The notes below the pieces were generated by a model, which had not been told where the DNA came from, ran no database searches, and worked only from the letters and a program-made list of their open reading frames with translations. Position numbers and translations under genes: made by a program. Positions 1 to 7,068 of a stretch of 64,000 bases of DNA are shown here, piece after piece. The stretch spans positions 124,001 through 188,000 of the forward strand of contig JAYONB010000001.1 of the NCBI GenBank assembly GCA_038121105.1, given 5' to 3'. Positions within the stretch are counted from its first letter, which is position 1; each line of letters opens with the position of its first letter. The stretch comes from CALJDF01 sp038121105. GTDB lineage: Bacteria; Pseudomonadota; Alphaproteobacteria; SHVP01.

Positions 1-40
1 GGCGCTCCGGCGCACTCGGCTAGACGACGAAATTCGGCAA

Positions 41-67
41 AAAAAAGGGGCCCAAGGGCCCCTTTTT
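41..67. terminator. Bidirectional rho-independent terminator
   Basis: A 6-7 bp GC stem (GGGGCCC paired with GGGCCCC, tiny AA loop) is flanked by six A residues on the left and five T residues on the right. Read on the minus strand, the hairpin follows the cold-shock gene stop codon by about 20 bases and ends in a U tract, so it should end that transcript. The symmetry lets it also stop plus-strand transcription entering from outside the window. Confidence 0.85.
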
Positions 68-84
68 CTTGTGTCTTAAGCCGT

Positions 85-291
85 TTAGTCCGCAACGCGG
101 AGGTTGGCGGCGGACTGCTTGCCGTCCCGACCGGATTCGAGTTCGAACTCGACCACTTGCCCCTCATTGAGGGTAGATAGGCCAGCAGCCTCGACGGCCG
201 AAATGTGAACGAAGGCATCTTTACCCCCGGACTCAGGGCTAATGAAGCCATATCCCTTTGTGGGGTTAAACCACTTAACGGTGCCTTTCAT
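85..291 (-). CDS. CspA-family cold-shock protein
   Basis: This 68-residue protein is a single OB-fold cold-shock domain that binds single-stranded RNA or DNA and acts as an RNA chaperone in the cytoplasm. RNP1 (KGYGFI, about residues 12-17) and RNP2 (DAFVHIS, about 25-31) are both present, and the length is typical of the family. I start at the ATG of MKGTVKWFN; a longer in-frame reading exists, but its extra eleven residues are not family-like and a GGAAG Shine-Dalgarno sits about 8 bases before this ATG. It is monocistronic, with a strong terminator just after the stop. Alphaproteobacteria carry several paralogues, so I give no specific symbol. Whether it is cold-induced cannot be read from the sequence. 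Confidence 0.95.
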   Translation of the reverse strand: MKGTVKWFNPTKGYGFISPESGGKDAFVHISAVEAAGLSTLNEGQVVEFELESGRDGKQSAANLRVAD

Positions 292-619
292 AGCGTATCT
301 TCCAGTTCTCTTAGTCAAAGCCAATTCGATTGCACAACGTGCTAACGAAGCTCAGCTCAACGAATTCCAGGTAGTATGACGTCTTGGTCTGCGCGACGAA
401 GCGAGATACGCCGGAGGCTTCGCAGTCTGATTCGTCCAATATTGGCCCACGTACGGTAGAAAGCAACCTTTAATCGTTCCAGATTTGACGGGTGCGGCCC
501 AACGCCCTAACAGTGGATCAGGTGCCAGCACCCTTATATTCCGGTGCTCGCCCGTATCGGTGGCTCCTAAATCCCAACGCGACAACGAGACACCCGAAAA
601 ACAACAAAGGAGCAGGCCC
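292..619. other. Intergenic region between divergent csp and small basic-protein gene
   Basis: I see no convincing gene in these 328 bases. The region must hold the promoters of two divergent genes and probably a csp leader. It contains a perfect 10-bp palindrome CCAATATTGG at 436-445. Nearer the small gene there are mutually exclusive stems: GGTGC/GCACC at 521-532, or AGCACC (527-532) with GGTGCT (543-548), with TATATT at 535-540 between them. TTGACG at 485-490 is a possible -35 element for the plus strand, but its -10 partner is weak. No RNA gene was recognised. Confidence 0.5.
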
Positions 620-799
620 ATGGCGCGGACCCCCAACTACGGACACGAACGCCGCGAACGCGAGAAAAACAAGGCGGCTAAGCGGGCAGCACGGGCCGAA
701 GCCAAAAAGGCCAAGGCCGACGAACGCCAGACACCCGAATCCGAGCAGGAGGGTATCGATCCCGCGCCTGTGACCGAAGAAACTTCCGACCAAGGCTAG
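620..799 (+). CDS. Small lysine/arginine/glutamate-rich protein, function unknown
   Basis: A 59-residue protein beginning MARTPNYGHERRERE. The first 40 residues are highly charged and alanine-rich (KNKAAKRAARAEAKKAKA), probably one long helix, and the last 20 are acidic and likely disordered. I chose the ATG at 620 because AAAGGAG lies 8 bases before it; longer upstream readings lack a ribosome site. From memory, similar short proteins starting with an R/T-P-N-Y-G motif occur as unannotated genes in related alphaproteobacteria, but I could not search. No signal peptide, membrane segment or known domain is visible. Its composition would fit nucleic-acid or ribosome binding, but that is only a guess. 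Confidence 0.7.
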   Translation: MARTPNYGHERREREKNKAAKRAARAEAKKAKADERQTPESEQEGIDPAPVTEETSDQG

Positions 800-811
800 C
801 GCGGCGGCGGA

Positions 812-1594
812 TCAGTCGTTTTCGAGCTCACGCGCAGCGTAAGCCAGCAAATTCAAAAATTCGGCATCGTCGAGCATGACGAAGGACGGCATGACACCGG
901 CATGACCGAACCGAACGCCATGCAGGAATTTCCAAGGTTTTGAACGCGCCAGGGTCGGTAGAGTGTCGGGAAAACGCTCGCTACCTAGATTGAGGCGTGC
1001 GCCGGCCGGTCCGTGACACACGCGGCACGCCCCGGCATAGCGCTCCTGACCCACTTGCGCATCAGCCCCCGACACCCGCGCCTTGTCGGCGAGATCGACC
1101 ACCGCCCGTTGGCCTTCGATCAGAAAGTCGACGAGGAATTGAAGTGCGTCGGCGGAAAGTTGCTTTGCGGCAAATCCATGGTCGCCGCGGACGATCCCGT
1201 CGGCAACCGTGCGCCGATCCGCGCCGACGAGGTGGCGCAGTCCCGGCACGCTGGAAACGACACCGAGGTCGCCGCCGACGCCTTCGCTTCCGCGATAATC
1301 CCACCCGTGGCAATTCACACAGCGCCAGGTCTCGGTATTGATCGCGGACGGCGCGCCGGTCCATAGCGGGTGCTTGGTGAACGGCCCGCGAAACAGCATC
1401 ACCTGAGGCCAATCGCTATAGAGCTGCCCGCCGATCGACTCGCTCCAGGCAGCCGGTAGTTGACGCTTTTTCGAAAGGCCACCGAGGGCATCAGCACCGA
1501 AGGCCGGAAAGACAACGAGCAAAGTGAGGCAGGCAAGAACCCCGGACATCGCCAAGCGACGGGCGAACCAAAAACCGGACGACCTGCGCTCCAT
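812..1594 (-). CDS. Secreted diheme cytochrome c
   Basis: A 260-residue exported protein with two c-type heme sites, CVNCH (about residue 90) and CRVCH (about residue 190), separated by about 100 residues as in tandem cytochrome c domains. The N-terminus has a twin-arginine-free Sec-like signal with a hydrophobic stretch (about residues 15-30) ending AFGA. A late GVMPSF offers a methionine as sixth ligand for the second heme. It should carry electrons in the periplasm; the partner enzyme is not encoded nearby, so its pathway is unknown. The ATG at 1594 follows the DUF2277 stop codon (TAA, 1596-1598) by one base, so the two genes are probably co-transcribed and coupled. A TTG nine bases earlier is a less likely start. 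Confidence 0.85.
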   Translation of the reverse strand: MERRSSGFWFARRLAMSGVLACLTLLVVFPAFGADALGGLSKKRQLPAAWSESIGGQLYSDWPQVMLFRGPFTKHPLWTGAPSAINTETWRCVNCHGWDYRGSEGVGGDLGVVSSVPGLRHLVGADRRTVADGIVRGDHGFAAKQLSADALQFLVDFLIEGQRAVVDLADKARVSGADAQVGQERYAGACRVCHGPAGARLNLGSERFPDTLPTLARSKPWKFLHGVRFGHAGVMPSFVMLDDAEFLNLLAYAARELEND

Positions 1595-1595
1595 C

Positions 1596-1862
1596 TTAGG
1601 CAAACCTTTTCGCAGCGAGGGCCCGTCGCTTGGCTGCCTCTTCTTCCCGATTGCGGGGTACTGCGGATGTCTCGAGCGAGTCTACGAGGCGTCGAGCCGA
1701 GCGCGTGACCTCGGTAACGGCGCGTTGAAAAGCAGCCTCGTTGATCTTGGATGGTTTGGTGAAGCCGCTGAGCTTTCGCACGAACTGAAGCGCGGACGCT
1801 TCTATCTCCTCGTCCCTAGCCGGTGGGTCGAAATTGAACAAGGTCTTGATGTTGCGGCACAT
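1596..1862 (-). CDS. DUF2277 family protein
   Basis: An 88-residue protein opening MCRNIKTLFNFDPPA, the hallmark of DUF2277, followed by the conserved LQFVRKLSGFTKPSK segment and a basic tail. The fold is probably helical and the protein cytoplasmic; the biochemical role of the family is unknown. A GGGAG Shine-Dalgarno sits about 9 bases upstream of the ATG. The stop codon almost abuts the start of a diheme cytochrome c on the same strand, so an operon is likely, although I know of no functional tie. The conserved cysteine at position 2 might bind metal, which is speculation. Confidence 0.88.
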   Translation of the reverse strand: MCRNIKTLFNFDPPARDEEIEASALQFVRKLSGFTKPSKINEAAFQRAVTEVTRSARRLVDSLETSAVPRNREEEAAKRRALAAKRFA

Positions 1863-1939
1863 CGGTCGATCTCCCGGTGTTGATCGGGAAATACTAGCGG
1901 GGTCGGCAGCGGTTTTCTCGGCGAAAGCGCCCTGTCCCC

Positions 1940-2359
1940 CTAGGACTTCTTCTTAATGGCCCGTTTGTTCTTTTCCGGTTTTCCGGCAGCTTTCTTCCTA
2001 GATCGTGGTTTCGATTTCGGCTTCTTGGCCGCGGCTGCACGATGCGCGACCGCAATCGCCTTTTCCGCCCATTGGGCAAGGTCTTCGGGGTCATCGAGTA
2101 TCTCGGGGGGCACGGTGTGGTACCCCATGCTGCGCACGTCGTCCCCCCGGGTATAGGTGAACGGATCCGCGCCCAATGCTTCGTAATCGGGGGTGGTGGT
2201 CTCATCGGTCTTGAAGAAAAGCGTGTCGCCACGACCAATAATGCCGAACATGAGCCCATCGACAAAGAGACCGACCCCGCCGAACATGCGACGGGGCACA
2301 ACCGGGATCGACGCCAACTGGTCGACAACGAAATCACGAAAATCGCTATCGCCAGCCAT
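1940..2359 (-). CDS. TfoX N-terminal-domain protein
   Basis: A 139-residue protein with a TfoX N-terminal domain (residues about 5-100; RRMFGGVGLFVDG and the Y-W/M-x-P style block MGYHTVPPEIL) followed by a lysine/arginine-rich tail of about 30 residues. It lacks the C-terminal domain of the gammaproteobacterial competence regulator TfoX/Sxy, so a competence role should not be assumed. The ATG overlaps the ferredoxin stop codon as TGATG, making it the last gene of the cysE-iscR operon. An in-frame TTG one codon earlier is unlikely. The basic tail suggests nucleic-acid contact, but this is inference. Confidence 0.85.
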   Translation of the reverse strand: MAGDSDFRDFVVDQLASIPVVPRRMFGGVGLFVDGLMFGIIGRGDTLFFKTDETTTPDYEALGADPFTYTRGDDVRSMGYHTVPPEILDDPEDLAQWAEKAIAVAHRAAAAKKPKSKPRSRKKAAGKPEKNKRAIKKKS

Positions 2360-2694
2360 CAATCTAGCAATGCATTGTGACGGTCGCTCGGCACACGGAC
2401 GACCAACCCGTCCAAAGCCACGGTAAAGATGATTTGGCAGCCCAATCGTGAGGTTAGCGCGAGGCCGTACGCAAAATCGAGCATGTCGTCCTCTTCTTCA
2501 CTGGGTTCGGGAAACTTGGCAAACCAGTCTTTTTCGACCACGACATGGCAGGTCGAGCAGGCCATGCAGCTCTCGCAGGCTCCCTCGAGTTCGTTGATGC
2601 CGTGACGTTGCGCAATCGCCAAGATCGACTCGCCGGGGGTCGCGTCGACCTCACGCCGCGTGCCATCGGGCATGACAAACGTCATTACCGCCAT
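2359..2694 (-). CDS. fdx: [2Fe-2S] ferredoxin, adrenodoxin/Isc type
   Basis: A ferredoxin of about 111 residues. Its cluster ligands follow the adrenodoxin pattern C-x5-C-x2-C-x36-C (GACESCMACSTCH, then LGCQ), with one additional cysteine inside the first loop. It should pass single electrons, and in this operon probably serves Fe-S cluster assembly by delivering electrons for persulfide reduction. I start at the ATG that overlaps the iscS stop as TAATG (MAVMTF...); a second ATG three codons later (2685) would give a more standard N-terminus and is equally possible. Downstream it overlaps the TfoX-like gene. The typical companions iscU, iscA, hscB and hscA are absent from the operon. Confidence 0.92.
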   Translation of the reverse strand: MAVMTFVMPDGTRREVDATPGESILAIAQRHGINELEGACESCMACSTCHVVVEKDWFAKFPEPSEEEDDMLDFAYGLALTSRLGCQIIFTVALDGLVVRVPSDRHNALLD

Positions 2695-3866
2695 TAGGCA
2701 GCCGAGTCCTGCGCCTGCGCGCGTAGCGTATCGACCGCATGAACGATAGCGTTCGCCGCCACCTCGACGTCGTCCGACGTGGTCTGGCGGCCAAGGCCGA
2801 GGCGAATGGCGCTTGATGCCAGCTCGGCGTCCAACCCCAAAGCGTTGAGGACGTACGACGGCTCGACAGCTGCCGAGGTGCAAGCGCTTCCGGTGGCTGC
2901 GGCGACGTCGTCGATCAAAGCCCCCAGTAGGGCTTCGGCATCGACGCCGGCAAAACTCACGTTGAGGTTTCCCGGCCAGCGTTTGTCGGCATCCCCGTTG
3001 AGGCTTGCGCCGGGGACTGCCAGAAGGCGCACTTTGAACTGCTCTGCCAATTCCGCCAAGCGCACTCGTTCGTCGGACATCTCTTGGCGCGCGATCTCCG
3101 CCGCAGCACCGAAGCCAACGCACAGGAATGCCGGCAACGTGCCGGAACGCATGCCCCGCTCCTGCCCGCCGCCCGAGAACAAGGGTTCCAGGCGGACACG
3201 GGGGCGCCGACGAACGTAGAGCGCGCCGATGCCCTTCGGGCCATACATTTTGTGCGCCGAGATGCTCATGAGATCGATCGCCATGTCGTCGACATCCAGT
3301 GGGATCTTGCCCGCGGCCTGGGCACAGTCGGAGTGAAAGAGAACGCCCCTGGCTCGGCAGAGCTGTCCGATCTCCTCAAGCGGCTGGATGACGCCGATTT
3401 CGTTGTTCACGCCCATAACCGAAACCAGCATGGTGTCGTCGGTAAGCGCCGCCGCGAGAGGAGCGACATCGACGAGACCATTTGGCAGCACCGGCAAGAG
3501 CGTGGTCGAGAACCCCTCCCCTTCGAGTGCCCGGACGGATTCGAGAACACATTTGTGTTCGGTCGCCACGGTGACGATGTGGCGGCGCGTGTTGCCGACA
3601 AACCGCGCCGCTCCCTTGATCGCAAGATTGTTCGATTCGGTAGCGCCCGAGGTGAACACGATTTCTCGGGGATCGGCTCCAATTAGCGCCGCAATGTTGC
3701 GGCGTGCGGTTTCAACCGCCTCGGCAGCTTGTCGGCCTAAGGTGTGGTGCGCGGAGTGCGGGTTGCCGAAGCTTTCTTCGAAGAACGGGCGCATCGCATC
3801 ACGGGCGCGTGGATCAAGCGGCGTCGTTGCCTGATGATCAAAGTATACCGGTCGCTGGACGGTCAT
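2694..3866 (-). CDS. iscS: IscS-type cysteine desulfurase
   Basis: This 390-residue PLP enzyme converts cysteine to alanine and holds the sulfur as a persulfide for Fe-S clusters and other thio-cofactors. The PLP lysine is in SAHKMYG (K206) and the catalytic cysteine in TGSACTS (C329), nearly the positions known for E. coli IscS. The extended active-site loop, and SAAVEPSYVL after it, mark the IscS rather than SufS class. ATG 3866 overlaps the upstream desulfurase stop as ATGA. It is the second of two tandem desulfurases; the other is more NifS-like. The next gene is a ferredoxin, not the scaffold iscU. Confidence 0.95.
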   Translation of the reverse strand: MTVQRPVYFDHQATTPLDPRARDAMRPFFEESFGNPHSAHHTLGRQAAEAVETARRNIAALIGADPREIVFTSGATESNNLAIKGAARFVGNTRRHIVTVATEHKCVLESVRALEGEGFSTTLLPVLPNGLVDVAPLAAALTDDTMLVSVMGVNNEIGVIQPLEEIGQLCRARGVLFHSDCAQAAGKIPLDVDDMAIDLMSISAHKMYGPKGIGALYVRRRPRVRLEPLFSGGGQERGMRSGTLPAFLCVGFGAAAEIARQEMSDERVRLAELAEQFKVRLLAVPGASLNGDADKRWPGNLNVSFAGVDAEALLGALIDDVAAATGSACTSAAVEPSYVLNALGLDAELASSAIRLGLGRQTTSDDVEVAANAIVHAVDTLRAQAQDSAA

Positions 3867-4996
3867 GATGCGAGTCGCGTGGAAAGGTCGGGATGCTTGC
3901 GCCGGAAGAGCTTTTTCCACGCCTCGACGAACCGATCTATTTCCGCATCACTCGTGTCGCGCCCGAGGCCAACCCGAATCGCCGTTCCCGCCACTTCATC
4001 CGCGACACCCATGGCGGCCAACACGTGCGACGGCCCCACCTTGCCCGAGGAGCAAGCAGCACCCGCACTTACGGCAATGCCGTCGAGGTCAAAAGCCATA
4101 ACCTGGGTTTCACTGGAAACGCCCGGCATGGTCAAACAACTCGTGTTGGGGAGCCGTGGCGCGTCGGCACCGACCACTTCTGCGCCGTATTCAGCACAGG
4201 CCGCCTCCAAACGATCCCGCCGTCGAGCGACGGAGGTAACGTCGGGGTCTGCGCTTTCAATCATCCATCGGGCCGCCGCACCAAATCCCGCGATGCCGGG
4301 CACATTCGGCGTCCCCGCACGGCGATAGCCTTCTTGCCCACCGCCGACCTGGCGGGGTGCCAAGCTCAGCCCGCTTCGCACGATCAGCGCACCCACCCCC
4401 GTGGGGCCGCCAAACTTGTGGGCCGAAACGGTCAGCAGGTCGGCACCCAGGTCGGACATATCGACGGGCACTTTGCCGGGACCCTGGACGGCATCGCAGT
4501 GCACCAGGGCGCCTTGCCCATGCGCAAGCTGTGCCGCCTCGCGCACCGGTTGGCGCACGCCGGTTTCGTTATTGGCGAGCATCAGCGACAGCAGAGCATT
4601 GGGGTGCGCCGAAAGAATCGATTCCAGCGCATCAAGATCGAGAACCCCCTGCGTATCGACCGGAACGGTCGAAAAACCCGCCGACGCCAACCGCGCGGGC
4701 GCCATTACCGAGTCATGCTCGACCGCCGAAACGATGACCGGCCGATCGAACCCGAGCAGCGCTAGATTGTTGGCCTCGGTCCCTCCGCTGGTGAATATCA
4801 CGTCGCTGGCAGGCGCTCCGACCAAATCGGCCACGCGGTCCCGTGCTTGATCGACGGTCCGGCGGGCGTCGGCACCGTCCCGGTGGACGGACGAGGGATT
4901 GCCGACTTGATGGAGGGCTTCCGCAACGGCCGCACGTGCGACCGGCAGAACGGGCGTCGTGGCATTGTGATCGAGATAAACACGGGTCGCCGCCAT
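3863..4996 (-). CDS. NifS-like cysteine desulfurase (paralogue)
   Basis: A 377-residue class V aminotransferase-fold desulfurase with PLP lysine in SAHKFGG (K194) and catalytic cysteine in AACSSGK (C315). It differs from its neighbour: the loop after the cysteine is SSGKVGPSHVL, as in NifS-like proteins, and overall the two look like ancient paralogues, not a recent duplication. It should also liberate sulfur from cysteine, but may serve a different acceptor. I start at MAATRVYLDHNATTP; the longer reading adds non-conserved residues. From memory, an iscR-NifS-like-iscS order also occurs in Rickettsia (there called spl1), which would make this arrangement old in the class. Confidence 0.9.
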   Translation of the reverse strand: MAATRVYLDHNATTPVLPVARAAVAEALHQVGNPSSVHRDGADARRTVDQARDRVADLVGAPASDVIFTSGGTEANNLALLGFDRPVIVSAVEHDSVMAPARLASAGFSTVPVDTQGVLDLDALESILSAHPNALLSLMLANNETGVRQPVREAAQLAHGQGALVHCDAVQGPGKVPVDMSDLGADLLTVSAHKFGGPTGVGALIVRSGLSLAPRQVGGGQEGYRRAGTPNVPGIAGFGAAARWMIESADPDVTSVARRRDRLEAACAEYGAEVVGADAPRLPNTSCLTMPGVSSETQVMAFDLDGIAVSAGAACSSGKVGPSHVLAAMGVADEVAGTAIRVGLGRDTSDAEIDRFVEAWKKLFRRKHPDLSTRLAS

Positions 4997-5009
4997 CTTG
5001 GCACGAACC

Positions 5010-5489
5010 CTAGTAGGCGACGGACTCGGCTTGGTGGGTATCGGGCGTCGTGGCCGACCGACCCCTGCCCACGCCGACAACACTACGGTCGAGAACGTCC
5101 TGGATCGTGACCGAGCTGAGGAACATGTAAATTTGGTTGCCGAGTTCTTCCCAAAGGTCGTGCGTCAAACAACGGCTACTATCTTTGGCGCAGCCCAGCG
5201 GCGACCCGGGCGTACATCGTGTGGCCCGCAAGTTCTCGTCCACGGCGAGGACGACGTCTGCAATCCGCGTATTTCGCGTTCCGCGCTGCAGGAGATATCC
5301 ACCCCCAGGCCCTCGGACGCTCTTCACGAGTTCGCCCCGGCGGAGGCGGCCGAAAAGCTGTTCAAGATAGGAGAGCGAGATATTTTGCCGTTCGGCAATA
5401 TCCGCCAAGGAAACCGGCTTGCCGCCGCTATGCGCAGCAAGATCGACCAGTGCCATTACCGCGTAACGGCCTTTGGTGCTGAGCTTCAT
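5010..5489 (-). CDS. iscR: Rrf2-family Fe-S regulator IscR
   Basis: A 159-residue Rrf2 protein: winged helix in the first 75 residues (MKLSTKGRYAVMALVDLA), then a cluster-binding loop with C92, C100, C107 and H110 (RCLTH), the three-cysteine-plus-histidine set known for the IscR [2Fe-2S] cluster, with slightly longer spacings than in E. coli. Holo-IscR represses its own operon through type 1 sites. A 19-of-25 match to that site lies over the promoter ahead of cysE at 6288-6312, so autoregulation is likely here. The ATG overlaps the cysE stop (ATGA). Downstream are two desulfurases and a ferredoxin. Confidence 0.95.
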   Translation of the reverse strand: MKLSTKGRYAVMALVDLAAHSGGKPVSLADIAERQNISLSYLEQLFGRLRRGELVKSVRGPGGGYLLQRGTRNTRIADVVLAVDENLRATRCTPGSPLGCAKDSSRCLTHDLWEELGNQIYMFLSSVTIQDVLDRSVVGVGRGRSATTPDTHQAESVAY

Positions 5490-6232
5490 TTGCTGTCCTC
5501 TCCTGATTTGGCATCTTCGCTGACCGACCGGGACTCTGACCAAGGCGTTCCCCGAGGCGCGTCGCCATTTAGGTGTTTCTCAAGTTCCGCGAGGCGGGTT
5601 TTCAGAACGTCGATCTGTTCCAACATTCCTGCCACCGCGTGGCCAGCGGGGTCCGCATCTCGCGCCGTCCCGTACGCGACAAAGGCCGACGGCTTTGATC
5701 CAGCCCGATCGGCCACGGGCTTCGCTGGAATCCCGACAACTGTCGTATTGGGCGCCACGTCCTTAACCACCACAGCGTTCGAGCCGACCCGTACGCATTC
5801 GCCGAGGGTAATGGGACCCAGCACCTTCGCGCCGGCGCCGACGATGACGTCATCGCCGAGCGTCGGGTGCCGTTTACCCGGCTCGAGCGCGGTTCCACCC
5901 AACGTGACACCTTGATACAGCGTGACATCGCGACCGATCTCCGTGGTTTCGCCTATGACGACGCCAAATCCGTGGTCGATGAAAAAGCCCGGGCCAATGA
6001 CCGCCCCGGGATGGATCTCGATGCCCGTGAAAAAGCGAGACACGACCGATACAAGGCGAGCCAGAAACCGAAAACGACGGCGCCACAACCCGTGCGCCAA
6101 TCGGTGGAGGAAGACGGCGTGAAAGCCCGCGTAAAGAAACACGACCTCAAAACGATTTCGGGCGGCCGGGTCACGCTCCAAAACTGCCCGAAGGTCGAGG
6201 CCAAGGGTCTTGAACGTTGAGGTTTCGCTCAT
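5486..6232 (-). CDS. cysE: Serine O-acetyltransferase
   Basis: A 248-residue acetyltransferase with an N-terminal helical part and a left-handed beta-helix of hexapeptide repeats (GIEIHPGAVIGPGFFIDHG through VVGIPAKPV), then a C-terminal extension of about 60 residues. It makes O-acetylserine from serine and acetyl-CoA, the committed step of cysteine synthesis. The catalytic histidine/aspartate region is FFIDHGFGVVIGE. It heads the operon that encodes IscR and two cysteine desulfurases, so substrate supply and sulfur mobilisation appear to be controlled together. ATG 6232 is supported by conservation of MSETSTFKTLGLDL-like starts only loosely; no strong Shine-Dalgarno is visible. Confidence 0.95.
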   Translation of the reverse strand: MSETSTFKTLGLDLRAVLERDPAARNRFEVVFLYAGFHAVFLHRLAHGLWRRRFRFLARLVSVVSRFFTGIEIHPGAVIGPGFFIDHGFGVVIGETTEIGRDVTLYQGVTLGGTALEPGKRHPTLGDDVIVGAGAKVLGPITLGECVRVGSNAVVVKDVAPNTTVVGIPAKPVADRAGSKPSAFVAYGTARDADPAGHAVAGMLEQIDVLKTRLAELEKHLNGDAPRGTPWSESRSVSEDAKSGEDSK

Positions 6233-6279
6233 GCTATAGTCCCGCGCCTTCGCCTGACAAAACGACCACCCAAGATCGG

Positions 6280-6308
6280 CATATAGTTTACCCGACTACC
6301 GCAATCAA
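6280..6308 (-). promoter_or_regulatory. Sigma-70-like promoter of the cysE-iscR operon
   Basis: On the minus strand, TTGATT (6308-6303) and TATATG (6285-6280) are separated by exactly 17 bases. Both match the sigma-70 consensus at four of six positions. Transcription would begin near 6273, giving a leader of about 40 bases before the cysE ATG. The -35 and the spacer are covered by the IscR-like operator described separately, which supports a repressible promoter. Confidence 0.65.
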
Positions 6309-6312
6309 GTTT
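6288..6312. promoter_or_regulatory. Putative IscR type 1 operator
   Basis: This 25-bp site matches the known IscR type 1 consensus (ATASYYGACTRWWWYAGTCRRSTAT) at 19 of 25 positions by eye. The half TTACCCGACTA is almost perfect and the other half CAATCAAGTTT is good; mismatches cluster in the unconserved centre. It overlaps the -35 and spacer of the cysE-iscR promoter, the geometry expected for repression by holo-IscR. The consensus is from E. coli, so alphaproteobacterial preferences may differ slightly. Confidence 0.65.
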
Positions 6313-6383
6313 AGTGTCTTGGTTTAGGGGCAAAATTGCCCATTAAGCCCCACAAATTGTCGGGTACTCCGACAAGGAGCGTC

Positions 6384-7055
6384 ATGCCAGAAGTCAATTT
6401 CAACGGCCCTGAGGGCCGCCTTGAGGGGCGCTATCTCGAGGGAAAATCGAAGAACGCCCCAATCGCTCTGATTCTTCATCCCCATCCGCAACACGGTGGG
6501 ACGATGAACAACAAGGTGGTCTATACCCTTTACCACGCCTTCGCCGACCGTGGATTTGCCGTACTGCGGTTCAATTTCCGCGGTGTCGGGCGTAGCCAAG
6601 GGGAATTCGATCATGGCGCGGGCGAACTCTCGGACGCTGCGGCGGCACTCGATTGGCTGCAAACCTTCAATGCGAATGCCCGAACTTGTTGGGTTGCCGG
6701 ATTTTCGTTCGGCGCTTGGATCGGCATGCAACTGCTCATGCGGCGCCCGGAGATCGACGGCTTCATCTCGGTTTCACCGCCCTCCAGTCTGTTCGATTTC
6801 TCGTTCCTAGCCCCCTGCCCTGCGTCGGGCATCATCGTCCACGGCGGCGACGATCAGCATGTCCCGGTCGAAGATGCGCAAAAACTGGCCGAGAAACTGC
6901 AGTCCCAGAAGAACATTACAGTCGACTACAACGTCATTAGCGGTGCCAACCACTTTTTTACCGACCGAATCGATCAGCTCCGCCAAACCGTCGACGACTA
7001 CCTAGACGTGGCGCTGGCCGAAAAACCCGAGCCCGCAACCGAAGAAGACGAATAG
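6384..7055 (+). CDS. Alpha/beta hydrolase, COG2945 type
   Basis: A 223-residue cytoplasmic alpha/beta hydrolase. The oxyanion-side motif LHPHPQHGGTMNNKVV (about 31-46), the nucleophile elbow GFSFG with S108, the aspartate in HGGDDQHV and the histidine H190 in GANHFF complete the triad. These features match the COG2945 group of small hydrolases without a lid; substrates in this group are mostly unknown. ATG 6384 is preceded by AAGGAG (6374-6379). The leader holds an inverted repeat GGGCAA-AA-TTGCCC (6328-6341) that could be an operator or a small hairpin. It is divergent from cysE and followed by a convergent anmK. Confidence 0.88.
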   Translation: MPEVNFNGPEGRLEGRYLEGKSKNAPIALILHPHPQHGGTMNNKVVYTLYHAFADRGFAVLRFNFRGVGRSQGEFDHGAGELSDAAAALDWLQTFNANARTCWVAGFSFGAWIGMQLLMRRPEIDGFISVSPPSSLFDFSFLAPCPASGIIVHGGDDQHVPVEDAQKLAEKLQSQKNITVDYNVISGANHFFTDRIDQLRQTVDDYLDVALAEKPEPATEEDE

Positions 7056-7068
7056 CTGTCGCCGGGCC

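Noticed and set aside
2694..4996. Two adjacent desulfurase genes as a recent tandem duplication or assembly artefact
   Set aside because: The proteins differ throughout and have different active-site loops (SACTSAAVEP against AACSSGKVGP), so they are old paralogues.
6233..6240. TATAGC directly before the cysE ATG as a -10 element
   Set aside because: It abuts the ATG, so transcription would start inside the gene; the 6280-6308 promoter is better placed.
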